Notes: generated from the letters alone by a model not told the origin. DNA of 64,000 nt from Limnanthes douglasii subsp. nivea (GCA_036936605.1 JAUPFV010000001.1:71257910-71321909); one strand, 5' to 3'. Positions 1-12,970 are shown, counted from the first letter of the stretch. Translations and numbers: made by a program.

Positions 1-60
1 TAAGACTCTGTCACCGATCTTTGAATGACAATCTCAACTTGTTTCTCTCCACGTTGTTAC

Positions 61-275
61 TAATTATTGTCACACCCACAACAACCTGGTTGCATCATCA
101 GGGTGGATGGTGGATATCAACAGGATGCTGTTTCTAATTACTGTAACACCTACGGCAACATCATTAGAGTGGATGGTGGATATCTATGGAACGTTGTTTC
201 CAATTATTGTCACACCTATGGCAACACTGGTTGCATCAACGGGTGGATGGTGGATATCTACGGCAAAATCCTGTA
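61..275. repeat. Minisatellite, three diverged copies of ~66-74 bp
   Basis: The core GGTGGATGGTGGATATC recurs at about 102, 168 and 242. Each copy is preceded by a TATTGTCACACC-like block and a GCAACA-like block. Overlapping frames stay open through it only because the unit is near a multiple of three, so I read no gene here. Confidence 0.75.
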
Positions 276-530
276 TACTCATTTATAGAAAGAGGTAGAA
301 TTGAAAATATTCGTGAGTGGTTCTTATGTCATCTTCTATACTAATTTATAGAAAGATGTAGAATTAGAAAGGTGGGAAAGGAAAATTCATAAATAAAATA
401 AATATATGGAAAGTGGTTCCTATATAATAGGAGTTAGTTATATGAATATAACTTACTTGGTGATATTTTTGGGGAATGCACATTGCAAAATTCATTGGTA
501 TATAAAACTGATTTAGTCTAAAAAGAAATT
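276..530. other. AT-rich intergenic stretch
   Basis: No ORF or domain is visible. A short phrase around TATACTNATTTATAGAAAGA occurs twice (near 275 and 338), so part of it is a weak local duplication. It ends at the LINE target-site duplication. Confidence 0.5.
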
Positions 531-665
531 AAGTTGATAAAAATATTTAAGGATGGAGAGAGAAAACTCTGTTCTTCAAAAACAGAGTCGAATTTTGTGA
601 TTTCTGGTTCATTCTTTGAATCGATCAATTCTATTTAGATTTATTGTGGGTTTTCTGTGTGATTA

Positions 666-2069
666 ATGTCATTCGAATCAAGGAAGTTGAATGAAGAGTT
701 TCCTTTACTAAGGAATGTTGTTCAGATGGAAACAGGAGACTTGCAGAAGGATATGGAGGAAGTTATGGTTTCTGGAAAGAATTGTAATATGATATCTAAT
801 CCAATGTTTGAGGAGAAAGTGAAAGAAAAGGGTGCTGAGGAGTTGCAGAAGACTTCTTTTGCCGATCTTTTAAAAACTAAAGAAACAGAGTTCGAGCATT
901 CGAACGTTACAGTTACAATGTCGAAGGATTTTCCTATTATTACTTTTGAGATTGAGGATAAGGAAAGATTAGTTAAGATGTCTAAGCATACATTGATTGC
1001 AAATTTTGCTTCAGGGAAGCCTTCGATGGAGGTTTTCAGGAGTTTTCTGTCATAATTCAAGTTTACTGGCAATTACAGTGTTTCTGTTTGGGACTACAGG
1101 CACATTTTCGTAGAGTTTAATGAGATTGGTGATTTTAAAAGACTTTGGTCGAGGAATGTTTGGGTCTTGGGTGGTAAAACTCTCAGGTTGTTAAAATGGA
1201 CGCCGGATTTTGATCCGAATTTGGAATGTCCGTTTACACCAGTTTGGGTGTCTTTGCCAAGATTACCGGAATTCTTGTTCAACAGAGCCACGATTACTGA
1301 AGTAGCAAAAGTTCTGGGAACTCCTCTGAAAGTGTGGGTGCCATCAGTTAATAGAGCGAGACAAAATTGTTGCCGGTTTTGGGTGGAAGTTGATGTATCG
1401 AAACCATTAATACATAAGGTGCAGTTGAAATTTGGAGAGGTTGACAACTATTGGGTTGATCTGGTTTATGATAATATTCCTCTTTATTGTAATCAATGTG
1501 CTCATATTGGTCATTCGAGAGATAACTGTAAGAAGTTCTTGATGGAAGGGAAATATATGAGAAAGGTTCAAGATAATAATGCTGGTCTTGATGGTGTGTC
1601 TGATTCTTGTTCTCGTCCTTCTAATGAGATCAGTGTGAATAATATTTCTCAGGAGTTTAATAAGACTTGTGATCAAGAGGCTGGTTCTGTTGAAAAAGGT
1701 GTTGTTGGCCAGTTAAAATCAGTTGTGGTTAATGAGGTTTTGGATAGTGAGTCTGATAGCTTTCTGCCTTTGGCTAAAGATGATGAAAATTGTGATAGTG
1801 CTGTTAATGAGGCAGAACTGATTGATGCTCTGAAGACTTTGGAAAGGAGAAATATGTTTGATGTTTTGAGTGAGGATATTCAGGGTTCTCCTAAGCATAT
1901 TGGCAGTCTACCTAATTCTCATGTAAAAGATAGATTGGATAAAGAAAGACTGAGAAAGAATGATGCTCAGAAGGTTAAGAAAGTGCCAAAGTTGTGGGGA
2001 TCAAAAGGACCGGTTTCTTCAAAAATTATGAAGCTCAAAAGAGCCCATAAACCACCATCTGATCAATGA
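666..2069 (+). pseudogene. LINE ORF1: DUF4283 and CCHC zinc-knuckle RNA-binding protein, one premature stop
   Basis: ORF1 proteins of plant L1 elements bind LINE RNA and form the ribonucleoprotein. The frame opens at ATG 666 and is broken by an in-frame TAA at 1053-1055. It then continues in the same frame to TGA 2067-2069. The DUF4283-type region spans about 900-1480, with the typical RLWSRNVWVLGGKTLRLLKW stretch just after the stop. A zf-CCHC_4 knuckle follows near 1485-1530 (CNQCAHIGHSRDNC, pattern C-x2-C-x4-H-x4-C). The tail is acidic, then basic. The stop codon overlaps the ORF2 start as ATGA. One substitution appears to be the only break. Confidence 0.9.
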
Positions 2070-5000
2070 CCATTAACTTGTTGAATTGGAATGCAAGGGG
2101 ATTGGCTAATAAAGAAACCATTAAGAGGTTAAAGTCTATGGTGTTCTCTTTTAAAGTCAGTTTTGTTGCAATCCAAGAGTCTTTGGTTAAGGTGGACAAA
2201 TTGAGTATGATTGCTAAGAAGTTAAAGCTGAGTGGTTTTAGTAGTAATGTAAATAACAAAATTTGGGTGTTTTGGCAGCAAAGATTATAAAGTTGATGTG
2301 GTTCTTGATAGTGAGCAATTGATTCATCTAAAGGTTGATCATTATGTTCTGAATAAAGAGTTTCATGTCTCTATTGTTTATGCGAAGTGTAATCGTGATC
2401 AGAGACTTATGCTTTGGGACTCTATAAGAAGGTTGGGTGTGTTATCTGAGGATTGGATTTTGTTTGGTGATTTTAATACTATATCTAGTGTTCAGGAGCA
2501 GCTTGGTTGTTCTATGGTTAATCAAAGGGCAATGGATAATTTTAATAATCTTATTACGGATTGTGCTCTCATTGATGTTGGCTATAGTGGTTGTCCATAT
2601 ACATGGTCCAATGGGCGAAAATGGAAACGTTTGGATCGTGTTATGTATAGCTCATCTTGGTTGGATTATTTTGATAACACTGCTGTATCTCATTTGGCTC
2701 GTAATTGTTCTGATCACTGTCCTATGGTGATTAAGGTTTCTTCAAATGTTGCTAGAGCAAAGTCTTCGTTTAAATTCATGAATATGTGGGGTACTCATTC
2801 TGATTTTCTGAGATTGGTTGAAGAGAGTTGGTCTGCTGAGTTAGAAGGTGTGAGAAATCCTATTATGTACTTCTGGTTAAAACAACAAAGATTGAAGGTT
2901 GCTTTGAGGGGGTGGAATAAGAGTATCTTTGGCAATATTTTTGATGCAATTAAGAAGTCTGAAGAGGTCATAAATAGCATGGAAGTAATGCTTCAAACTC
3001 AGTTTAATGAGGACAACAAGGCTGCTTTGGTTGAAGCCAGACAGAATCATTCTATGCTTTTGGATAGGGAGGAAATGTTTTGGAGGCAGAAAGCCCATGC
3101 TTCTTGGCTTAAAGAATCTGATAGGAATACTTCTGCTTTTCATAGTTTTGTTAAGAAAAGAAACAAGAAGAATAGAGTGGATAGAATTAAAGTGGATGGT
3201 TGTTGGTTGACTACTAAGGAGGATATAGGCAATTCAGTTGTAGATTACTCTAGATCTTTGCTTGCTCCTACTGACAGTGCTGAGTATGATACTGCTCTTT
3301 TGGATGTTATCCCTACATTGGTTATTGAGGAGGATAACATTAGCATTGCTTGTATTCCTGAAGTTGAGGAGATTTATGGGGTGGTTAAATCTTTAAGGTC
3401 TGATTCAGCTGTTGGTCCTGATGGCTACAATGCTGAGTTTTATAAGTTGTGTTGGGGAATAGTGGGTGAAGATCTGTGCAATGCTGTTAAAGCTTTTTTC
3501 AGAGGTTTTGTTCTTCCTAAGGGGGTTAAGTCTACAACAATTTGTTTGATTCCTAAGGTTGATAACCCTTGTAGGTGGATAGACTTCCGTCATATTAGTT
3601 TAACTACTGTTTTTTCTAGAATTGTGAGTAAATTGCTCAATAATAGACTTGCCAATGTGTTGCCTAATCTGATATCTGAAGAACAGGGTGGATTTGTGAA
3701 GGGGAGATGTATTCAAGATTCAATTCTTATGGCTCAGGAACTCTGCTTCGATATTAATATTAATAGAAAGAAAGGGAATGCGGTTATTAAGACTGACATG
3801 ACCAAGGCTTTTGACAAGTTGAGTTATGAGTTTCTCTTCAGTATTCTTAAGCTTTTTGGGTTTAGTACAAACGTTTCTACTCTTATTAGAAATTGCATTA
3901 GTCAGGTCTGGTCTTCTGTTTTGGTTAATGGAGAGCTGACTGGTTTCTTTGTTAATACTCGTGGCCTAAGACAAGGGGATCCTCTTTCCCCGAGTCTTTT
4001 TATTATGGCAGAGGAGTACTTGATAAGGATGATAAAGAAAGTTTCTGATGATAATGTCAGGTTTCGTTATAAGACTATGAGCAATCAGAATGTTGCCTGC
4101 CTTGCCTTCGCTGATGATTTCATGGTCTTTTTAAGTGGAGATATTGATTCTATGAATGCTGTTAAGGCTGGTTTGGAGCACTATCAGGCTGTGTCTGGTC
4201 AAGAGATCAATCATGCTAAATCTAAAATAATAGTTTCAAACAAAATGCCTTCTCAACAGATTTCTATTATTGAAAATATTTGGAACATAAAGCATACTAA
4301 CTTACCTTTCAGGTATTTTGGTGCTACAATTACAATAAATACTAGAATTGTTCATTATGAAGATTTGTTACATAAAGTCAGGTGCAGAATCATGGACTGG
4401 GATAGATTACATCTTTCCTTTGCTGGTCGTCTGTTGTTAATTCAGACCATTCTAGTTGCTTTTCCCAATTACACTTTACAGCACACTAGTCTTCATGTTG
4501 GAATTGTCTGTAGACTGGAGACTTTGTTTAGCAAGTTCCTGTGGGGCACCAAAGAAGACAAGAAATCCATTAGTTGGGCTAAATGGGAGAAGCTATGTAA
4601 GCCTTTAAATGAAGGTAGTCTTAATCTTAAAAGACTTAAAGATGTTCAGAATGTTTATGCATTGAAGTTGTGGTTCAATTTTAGAAGGCAACAGTCACTT
4701 TGGGCTAGATTCATGCTGTCTGTTTATTGTAGGGATGGTATTCATCCCTCTCTTGCTATCTCTCCTAACAGAAGGTCTAAGCCTTGGGCTAGAATAATCA
4801 TGGCTAGAGAAAAGGCTGAAGATTTTCTTTTTTGGCTTCCTGGTTGTGGTAATATCAGGTTTTGGTATGAGAGATGGTGCTCTGATAAGCCTTTTATCAG
4901 GGTGGATAATGATAATGATAGAAGGATTCTTTGGGACAGTGGTAATGTTTCTGTCAGGAATTTTTGGTTGAATGGTTCTTGGGATTGGCAAAGGTTAAAT

Positions 5001-6257
5001 TCTACTGTCACTACCACTGAGATTACTAAGATTAGAGAGATTGGTTTAACTGATAAAAGGGATGTTCTGAATTGGTCTCTATCTAGGGATGGTTTGTTTA
5101 GTTTTAAAGATACTTGGAATCACATAAGATGCAAAGGCAACAAATCAAGAATCTATGCAAAGACTTGGAATGCTGTTACTCCTAAAAAGTGCTCGTTCTT
5201 TCTTTGGAGAGCTTTGCATAATTGGCTGCCTACTGATTCTGTGATGCAAGCTAAAGGTTTTCAAATGGCTTCTAAATGTGTTCACTGTAATAATACGGAA
5301 ACCACTCATCATGCTTTAGTTCAGTGTTCTCAAGTCTGGGCAGTCTGGATGCATTTCAGTCTATTGTAATAATACGGAAACCACTCATCATGCTTTAGTT
5401 CAGTGTTCTCAAGTCTGGGCAGTCTGGATGCATTTCAGTCTATTGTTCAAAGTTCATATTCAACCTTATATGACCCTCTCTCACATTGTTATGAAATGAT
5501 ATTGGTCTGCAAAAGGAGGTTGTGATATCTACACTATTTTTCCTGCAATTTTGGTTTGGTCTGTTTGGTCTGCTCGAAATAAGAAAAGGCTAGCAATGAA
5601 TCAACAACTACTGCTACAATCATTCAGCATATTATCTACATTATAACTAGTCTGGATCAGGCAAAGGTCTTGACTAAGAAGCATTGGGCTGGTTATATTA
5701 AGGAAGCTACGAATCCGGGATGTGTGCATCAGATTAGTGCAATGAACAAGCCTATGTTTTTAAAGTGGAAAAGCCCAAAGCATGGCAGATACAAAATTAA
5801 TATAGACGGAGCATGTACCTTCAGTCATGAATCTGGTGGAGGTGCATTGATCAGAAACAGTAGTGGAAGTATGATTTTGGGCATCGGAAGGCTGTATGGT
5901 AAGGCCACGCCTCTCATTGCTGAATGTCGAGCGCTGTTTGATGGATTGAAGCTCTGTAGGTTGCTGGGTCTGAAAAGAGTTGATGTGGAGGTAGATTCGA
6001 TGGTTGTTGTGAATCTGCTTCTCCATGGTTGTTCGGTTTGGTTTCTTGAGCCATTGTTAAGCTGCTGTAGGAAGCTAATTTGTTCAGAAATGGTGGTTAA
6101 ACATGTTTATAGGGAGGAGAATTATGGAGCTGACTGGTTGGCAAAGGAGGTTTTAAGGGTTCAAAGGGGCATTGAGTTTGATGGTGAAGATGCTCCTCCA
6201 AATCTGAAGGCGATTATACTGTTGGAGAGCCTGGAGTTGGGTTATTTGAGGATTTGA
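2066..6257 (+). pseudogene. LINE ORF2: endonuclease, reverse transcriptase and RNase H, frameshifted
   Basis: ORF2 nicks the target and copies LINE RNA. Visible domains in order: EEP/APE-like endonuclease (NWNARGL, IQES, GDFNTI, SDHCPM; about 2066-2760); reverse transcriptase (AVGPDGYNAEFYK, EQGGFVKGR, TDMTKAFDKL, GLRQGDPLSPSLF and catalytic FADD near 4110; about 3400-4400); a zf-RVT zinc-binding region (about 5150-5360); and a plant-type RNase H (NIDGAC, AECRAL, DSM; about 5790-6160). Breaks: a one-base frameshift near 2280-2283, a 79-bp duplication at 5287-5444 creating a stop at 5367, a TGA at 5497-5499 where the sister copy has Trp, and a frameshift near 5590. The catalytic residues are otherwise kept. 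Confidence 0.93.
5287..5444 (+). repeat. Perfect 79-bp tandem duplication inside LINE ORF2
   Basis: Unit 5287-5365 is repeated at 5366-5444 with no difference seen by eye. Because 79 is not a multiple of three, it shifts the frame and creates the stop at 5367-5369. The identity of the copies points to a recent slippage or repair event after insertion. Confidence 0.95.
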
Positions 6258-6421
6258 AATTAGGGTTTCTTCTCAATTTGGGGCTGTGGGTATGGAGGGA
6301 AGGTTGAAGACGATGTTTTTTATTAGTTTTTCAATTTCTTGTAATATTCCTTAAGAGGGTTTGGATTTTATTTGAGTTTCAATAAAAGTCCTTAATTAAA
6401 AAAAAGTTGATAAAAATATTT

Positions 6422-6974
6422 TGGGAACAATTTATAATTCATATCGGATCATTTTTTTAATAAATCTTGAATATAAATTAAGTACGTATAATTTAAGAAA
6501 AATACTAGTACGAGTGATACTATACAAAAAGAAAAAGAACAGAGCTTATGATTCCTGAATCGATAAGCTAAATATGCAATCTAGTATTAATTTTGAACTT
6601 TAGTTTGAGAGGGGCTCCGTGGTTGATCATCACAGCCATGTGCACTGGCACTGTTCTTCTTTTCTTAGAGTTGTTATTATTCATTATGATTCCCTCAACT
6701 CATTAATCGACAGTTTCTTTACTCTTGATCTCAGTTCAGGGACAAGGCAAAGCGAACTTATGTCCTAAGCAATCAGCAAAAATCCCACTTTAGAGAGACA
6801 TCCTACCCTTTGATTTGATTCAAGAGAGATCATTAATTGACCTAAACCAGAAACAGTTTTATGATTATTTGATTTGAGTCCCTGAAAAAGATTCAAGCAA
6901 CTGCAATCCCATCACGGAAGGAAGTTCGGCTTTCCTTTTTGGTTTTGATTTCCTTTTCTAAATATATATTAACT
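6422..6974. other. Intergenic DNA, nothing recognised
   Basis: The stretch 6540-6950 is less AT-rich than its surroundings, but I find no sustained ORF, domain or repeat in it. It could be a decayed gene or intron remnant; nothing in the sequence decides this. Confidence 0.4.
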
Positions 6975-8205
6975 TAATGATTAGGGTGGTAGGAAATGTA
7001 TTTACAGATAAAAAAAATTAAAAAATTAAAAAATTTAAATAATAATAACGTTAAATCGGATATCTAAATTGCATATCATATTTGGTAAATCAGATATCTT
7101 ATTTAGTATTAAAAAAAAATTATTTATTTATTTATTTTACCTGTTCAGAGTGTATACCAAAACGAACCATCTTGAAAGATTTGAAAAATGATCGAAAGAT
7201 TCAAAAAGAAGACTATTGATCACTTGATAAAAAACAAATCTGCAATAAAAAAATACTAGTAGAAATAAATTTGTGCTTTGAGAAATTTATGAACTAGATA
7301 TTTGTGTAAGAAATGAGTGAAGATTAGGTTACTGGGAAAAGTATCTATAGATATAAAAAAAATGCTAAATCGGATATCCTATTTGGTAAATCGATATCCT
7401 ATTTAACATTTTTTTTTAGTTTTTTATTTATTTTAGCCATTTAAAGTGTATACGAAGCTCTAAAGTCAGCAAATATATTTCTCTGACAAACAATCATCAA
7501 AGACTTAACCGATGTAGAAAGATGATCGAATATTCAAGAAGGAGATTATTGATCAATTGATCGACAAACAAACTTGCAACCAAATGATAGTAGTAGAAAT
7601 AGATTTTTAATTTTTGATATTTAGGAACTATATATTTGTATAAGGGATGAGTGAAAAATAGGTTAGTGGGAAAGGTATTTATTACATAAAAAAATTATTT
7701 AAAATAATAATAATAATGTTAAATCGGATATCCGATTTGGTAAATGAGATATCATATTTGGTAAATCGGATATCCTATTTAGTATTAATTTTTATTTATT
7801 TATTTATTTTAGCCGTTGAGAGTGTATTCAAGCTCTAAAATCAGCAAATATTATCCGACGACAAACAATCTTCAAAGATTAAACTGACGTAGAAAGATGA
7901 CTATTGATCACTTGATTAAAGAATAAACTTGCAATAAAAATAGTATCAGTAGAAATAGATTTGTGCTTTTGAAAGATTTAGGAACTAGATATTTTGTGTA
8001 AGAGGAGTGAAGATTAGGTTAGTTGGAAAGTTATTTATAGATTATAAAAAAATGCTATATCGGATATCCTATTTAGCATTTTTTTTAGTTATTAATATAT
8101 TTTAGTCGTTCAGATATGACGAACAATCTTCAAATACTTTACCGATATAAAAAGATTATCCAAGGTTCAAAAAGGATATTATTGACCACTTGACGGATAC
8201 GCTAA
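6975..8205. repeat. Tandem array of ~335-bp units, about 3.5 copies
   Basis: A block beginning near GTTAAATCGGATATC recurs at about 7050, 7362, 7719 and 8055. The same order of landmarks follows each time: ATTTTAGCC, GTGTATAC, GATCACTTGAT, TAGTAGAAATA, then GATTAGGTTA. The spacing varies between about 310 and 360 bp. The third unit holds a perfect 18-bp palindrome, AAATCGGATATCCGATTT. Confidence 0.85.
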
Positions 8206-8774
8206 ATTAACGTATTAACCTTATCCTAATTTAAAATAACAAAACTATTATAATAAATTAATAATAATAATCAAAATAAAAATAAAATTATCAGTATGTC
8301 ATAAATAAAAAAACTCAAAATATAATAATTAATAATTAATTTATCAAAAAATAACATTGTGTATTTATTCTATTTTGTTACAAAAACTAATATACTATAT
8401 GTATACATTTTAATTAAATTATATTAATTATTAAAGCATATAAATAATAAAACTATATTAATAATTTATATAATATACCGTCGTGTTTGCCGTGATAATA
8501 ATTTTGTTATGTATGTCGTGTCATGTTTGTCGTGACTGTGACAGCTTTGGCTGTGAAAGTGAATCACATCGTGCTAGACGTATTCTATCGTAACTCTACG
8601 TATTCTATCGTAACAGATTCTTGTAAACACACCAACTCCTGTCGTGTCACGTCCCACTCGACACATCTATTTGTAACAAACTAAATATCTTTTAATTCTC
8701 AAATTAGTTAGTCTGATAGCCGTCATTATCTATAGCATTATAAATAAGATATTATACTAATAAAATGAATATCG
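8206..8774. other. AT-rich spacer with a 20-bp duplication
   Basis: The first part is very AT-rich. Around 8480-8680 there is a more GC-rich patch with repeated GTCGTGT-like words, and ACGTATTCTATCGTAAC is duplicated at 8578 and 8598. Such GTCGTGT-rich patches are common near plant transposon ends, but I cannot assign it. Confidence 0.45.
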
Positions 8775-11700
8775 ATAATTATGTGTTTAGTACGATTTGT
8801 GTACCAAGGGTAAAGTACAAAGTGAGAATCCAGATTTCAATACAAACAAAGAATCGTGCGTTAAATCTGAACAAAGAATTATGTTTTAAATCCAAATTGA
8901 GTATCATGGGTAACTCGAATAACAGATCAAGTGTTAAATTCGACATAGAATCAAGGGTTAAATGCTAGTTGTGAATCGTATGTGAAATCGAAACAGAGAA
9001 TCATGAGTTAATTACGGACTAAGAATTATAAGTTAAATACGTACTGAGAATCATATCTTCAATCCGAACAAAGAATCAAGAGTTAAATACGCATTGGGAA
9101 TCATGTGTTAAATACTAAATAAAAATTATATGTTAAATTAAAACTGAGATCAAAAGTCAAATGCAAACTTAGAATCAATGTTAATTATGTAGTAAGAATC
9201 AATGGTAAAATACGAACTGTGAATCATGTGTTAAATCCATATTGAGATATATGTGCTAATTCCAAACTGAGTATCATGTGTTAACTCAAATTGAAAAGCA
9301 TTTGTTAAATATGTACTAAAAATTAATAGTTAAATCTGATATGTGAATCATGTGTTAGATACAAACTAAAAATATTGTGTTAAATCTGAACTGAGAATCA
9401 TAGGTCAAATGTGAATCACAAATCATTTGTTAAATATGAATTACGAAGCAACTATTAAATATGAACTAAGAATCATATGTTAAATTTGAACTAGAGAATA
9501 ATGGGTCAAATGTGAACTAAGAATCTTGTCTTAAATCCGAACTAAGATTCATATGTTATATCTGAACTTATTATCATAGGTTAAACACGAAATACTAATC
9601 AAGTGATAAATGAGACCTAAAAATCAAGAGTTAAGTACAAACTGGGAATCATGATTTAAATGCAAACTGAGAATTATATGTTAAATTAGAATTGAGAATC
9701 AGAGGTTAAAGGCGAATTGTGAATCATTCGTTAAATTTGAACTAAAAACTCAAAGGATAATTGCGAACAGAGAGGTTAAATGTTAATTGAGAATCATGGA
9801 TTAAATACGAAATGAGAATTATGGGTTAAATACGAAAGGAGAATTATAAGTTAAAAGTAAATCTTGAACCATGAATCATTTGTTTAATTTGAACCGAGAA
9901 TCAATGAGTATATACGAACTAATAATCATGAGCTAAATTCCAATATAGAATCATATGTTAAATCTGAGTTGTGAATCGTGCGATAAATGCAAATCGTGAA
10001 TCGCAACTCATGTGTTAAATCCAAAATGAGAATTAAGATTTAAATGTGAATGATGCATCATGTATTAAATTCGAACAAATAATTAATGGTAAAATGCGTA
10101 TAACGAATAATGAGTTAAATGCGAAATGATAATCGTATGTTAAATTCAAACTAAGAATCATTTGTTATATACAAACTGAAAATCATACGTTATATATGAA
10201 TTGGTAATCATGTGTTATATCAAAACTAAGAATCATGTGTTAAACTCGAATTGCAAAACATTTGTTAAATTTGAACTAAAAATCAATATTTAAATGCAAA
10301 TTGTGAATCATGTGTTAAATATGAACTAAACACCATGAGCTAAATATGAACTAAGAATCATAGGTCAAACGTGAATCACAAATTATTTGTTAAATATGAA
10401 TTGCGAAATATCAATTATATATAAACGAAGAATCATATGTTAAATCTGAACTATAAAATAATGGGTCAAATAATAACTAAGAATCATGTGTTAAATCCGA
10501 ACTAAGATTCATATGTCAAATCAAAACTTATTATCATGGGTTAAACACGAAATAATAATCAAGTGTTAAATAAGAACTAATAATCAAGAGTTAAATACGA
10601 ACTCAAAATCATGAGTTAAATTCAAATTGAGAATTATATGTTAAGTCTGAACTAAGATTCAAAGGATAAATATTAACTAAGAATCATGGGTTATATGCGA
10701 ACGGATAATCATAGGTTAAAAGAAAATCTTGAATCTGTTTTAAATTTGAACTGAGAATCAAGGATTACGTACCAACTAAGAATCGTGTTTTAAATCCGAA
10801 CAAAAAATCAAGTAAAATATGTATAACGAATAATGAGGAAAATGCAAACCGAGAATCATATGTTAAATCCGAACTAATAATCGTGTGTTATATCCAAATT
10901 GAATATCATATGTTAAATACGATATGAGAATCATGTGTTGAATATGAATGAATGTTCATGTGTTAAATCTAAACTAAAACATTAAGTGTTAAACACGAAC
11001 TGCAAAACAATTTGTTAAATTTGAATTGAGAATCAAGGGTTAAATGCGAACCGAAAATCATGGGTTAAATGCAAACCGAAAATGATATGCTAAATACAAA
11101 TTAAAAATATATCTTAAATTCGAACTAAGAATCATGGGTCAAATGCAAATCGAGAATAATTTTTTAAATATGATACGTGAATCAACTATTAAATAAGGAC
11201 TAAAAATCATGTGTTAAGTCTGAACTAGGAATAATGATTTATATACTAAATAAGAATCATGTGCCCAATCCGAACAATATATTAAATCTGAATTGAGAAT
11301 CATGGGTCAAACACGGTCGAATACGAATTGAGAATCAATGATTAAGTCAAGTAAGAATCACGTGTTAAATCCGAATATAAAATTAAAAGTAAAATGCGTA
11401 CAACAAATAATGGGTTAAAAGCGCACTAAGAAACGTACGTTAAATCCGAACTAAGAAATATGTGTTATATCTAAACTTAGTATCATGGGTTAAATACAAA
11501 CTGAGAATCAAGAGTTAAATATAAACTTCTAATCCATGTTTTAGATCCAAACTAAAAGTCGTGTGTTAAATGTGAATCGTGAATCATTTGCTAAATCTAA
11601 GCTGAGACTAATGAGTTAAACCGGAACCACAAATCAAGTGTTAAATCCGAATAGAGAATCAAAAGTTAAATGATAACTGAGAATCATGTATGAAATACAA

Positions 11701-12085
11701 ACATAGAATTATGAATTAAATGTGAACTGAAAATTATCTATTAAATTTGAACTAAGAATCAAGGGTACAAGGCATATTATGAATGCTAAGTTAAATCATT
11801 GTTGAAAATCATGTATTATATCGGAATTAAATATTATGGATTAAATTCGAACTGAAAGTCATATGTTAAATTCGAATTGATAATCATGTGTTAAATTCAA
11901 ATAAAAAAATATGTGTTAAACGTGAATCATTTGTTAAAATTGGACTAAAATAAAATATTAACCGAGAATAATGGAATAAATGCGAACGACGAAAGTTGAA
12001 CGGCCTATAAAACAATAGTTAAATACGATCTAAAAATTAAATATTAAATCCGAAACAAAAATATCGAGTTAAAATGCAAAATAAA
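8775..12085. repeat. Satellite-like array of a 25-bp unit (~130 degenerate copies)
   Basis: The period is exactly 25 bp where counted, for example five consecutive units at 10206-10330. The consensus starts AATCATGTGTTAAATCCGAA and ends CTAAG. Copies are diverged and small indels reset the phase. Larger blocks repeat as well: the order of variants around 9390-9640 reappears at 10350-10600 and more weakly at 11130-11330. There is no spacer/repeat alternation, so this is not CRISPR-like. The only open frame, near 8765-8968, is a by-product of the repeat. Confidence 0.93.
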
Positions 12086-12970
12086 AATCAATAGATAATC
12101 ACAACTTCTCGTACTTCCGGTTATAAAATAGAGAAATAATATCTTAAGAGTAGATAGATAGTAACTATTAAAGCGGATATATATATATATATATATATAC
12201 GAATTTAAACTGAGAATTTATTAAAAATACAAATATTGATTTTTTTTAAATTAATTTAATAATAAAAAAAAATTATATCATAAATTATTATATAATCATA
12301 TAAACAATATTTCTAAATCCACATATAAATTTATATATCAAAGGGACATATCTTTCATTTATTTTTACTTCAATGATATATATAAGGGAGGGTATTTATT
12401 TAAACAACTCATTTATATATTATTAATTAAAAAGTTTTAAATTATTGATTAACAGTTTATTTTAAAGGTGAATTTACTTTAATTTAAACTATTTATCAAT
12501 AGTTTATAAAAATTTAACATAAAAGGTGAGATATAATTAGTTTATAATAATAATTATTATTATTTTAACTAAAATTAAAATTAAATATTAAAATATAAAT
12601 TAATTACAATAAAAAAATTATATCTATAAATTAATTTTACAACTTATTTTGACATAGAATTTTTTTTTTATAAATTTAATTTATTTATTCTTTTGATACA
12701 ACGACAAATATCTTAAAATAAAAAAAAAATGAAAATAGAAATATTATTTAAAACATATCTATTGTCCTATTTTAGCTGCTATTATTGTTAAATAGATTAT
12801 TATTTAATTTTTTTTGTTTATTTTTTTATAAAAAATATTTTTTTATAAAAAATATTTTTTTAAAAAAAATATTATACATAGGTTGTTAATTAGATTCAAA
12901 GTAAATAAATATATATAAATAGTTAATGTAAAGCTGATAAATAAATCTTAAATGGAAGCTTTGGATTTTG
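12086..12970. other. Very AT-rich spacer with microsatellite
   Basis: Contains an (AT)n run at 12177-12199 and poly-A/poly-T tracts, including short repeated TTTTTTATAAAAAATA blocks near 12820-12880. No coding signal is seen. Confidence 0.6.

Larger units (their letters stand above)
549..6403 (+). mobile_element. Near full-length L1-type LINE retrotransposon
   Basis: Layout: a ~117-bp 5' leader, ORF1 (666-2069), ORF2 (2066-6257), a 3' UTR and an A-rich tail ending near 6403. It is flanked by a perfect 18-bp duplication, AAGTTGATAAAAATATTT, at 531-548 and 6404-6421. These are the marks of target-primed reverse transcription. The exact TSD suggests a fairly recent insertion, yet both ORFs carry stops or frameshifts, so this copy is not autonomous. 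A related copy lies on the minus strand at 17758-21982. Confidence 0.95.

Noticed and set aside
67..298. Overlapping open frames of 60-73 codons
   Set aside because: They follow a short tandem repeat whose unit is near a multiple of three; no domain or start context.
8775..12085. CRISPR-like regular repeats
   Set aside because: Units are contiguous and degenerate, with no unique spacers, in a plant genome context.
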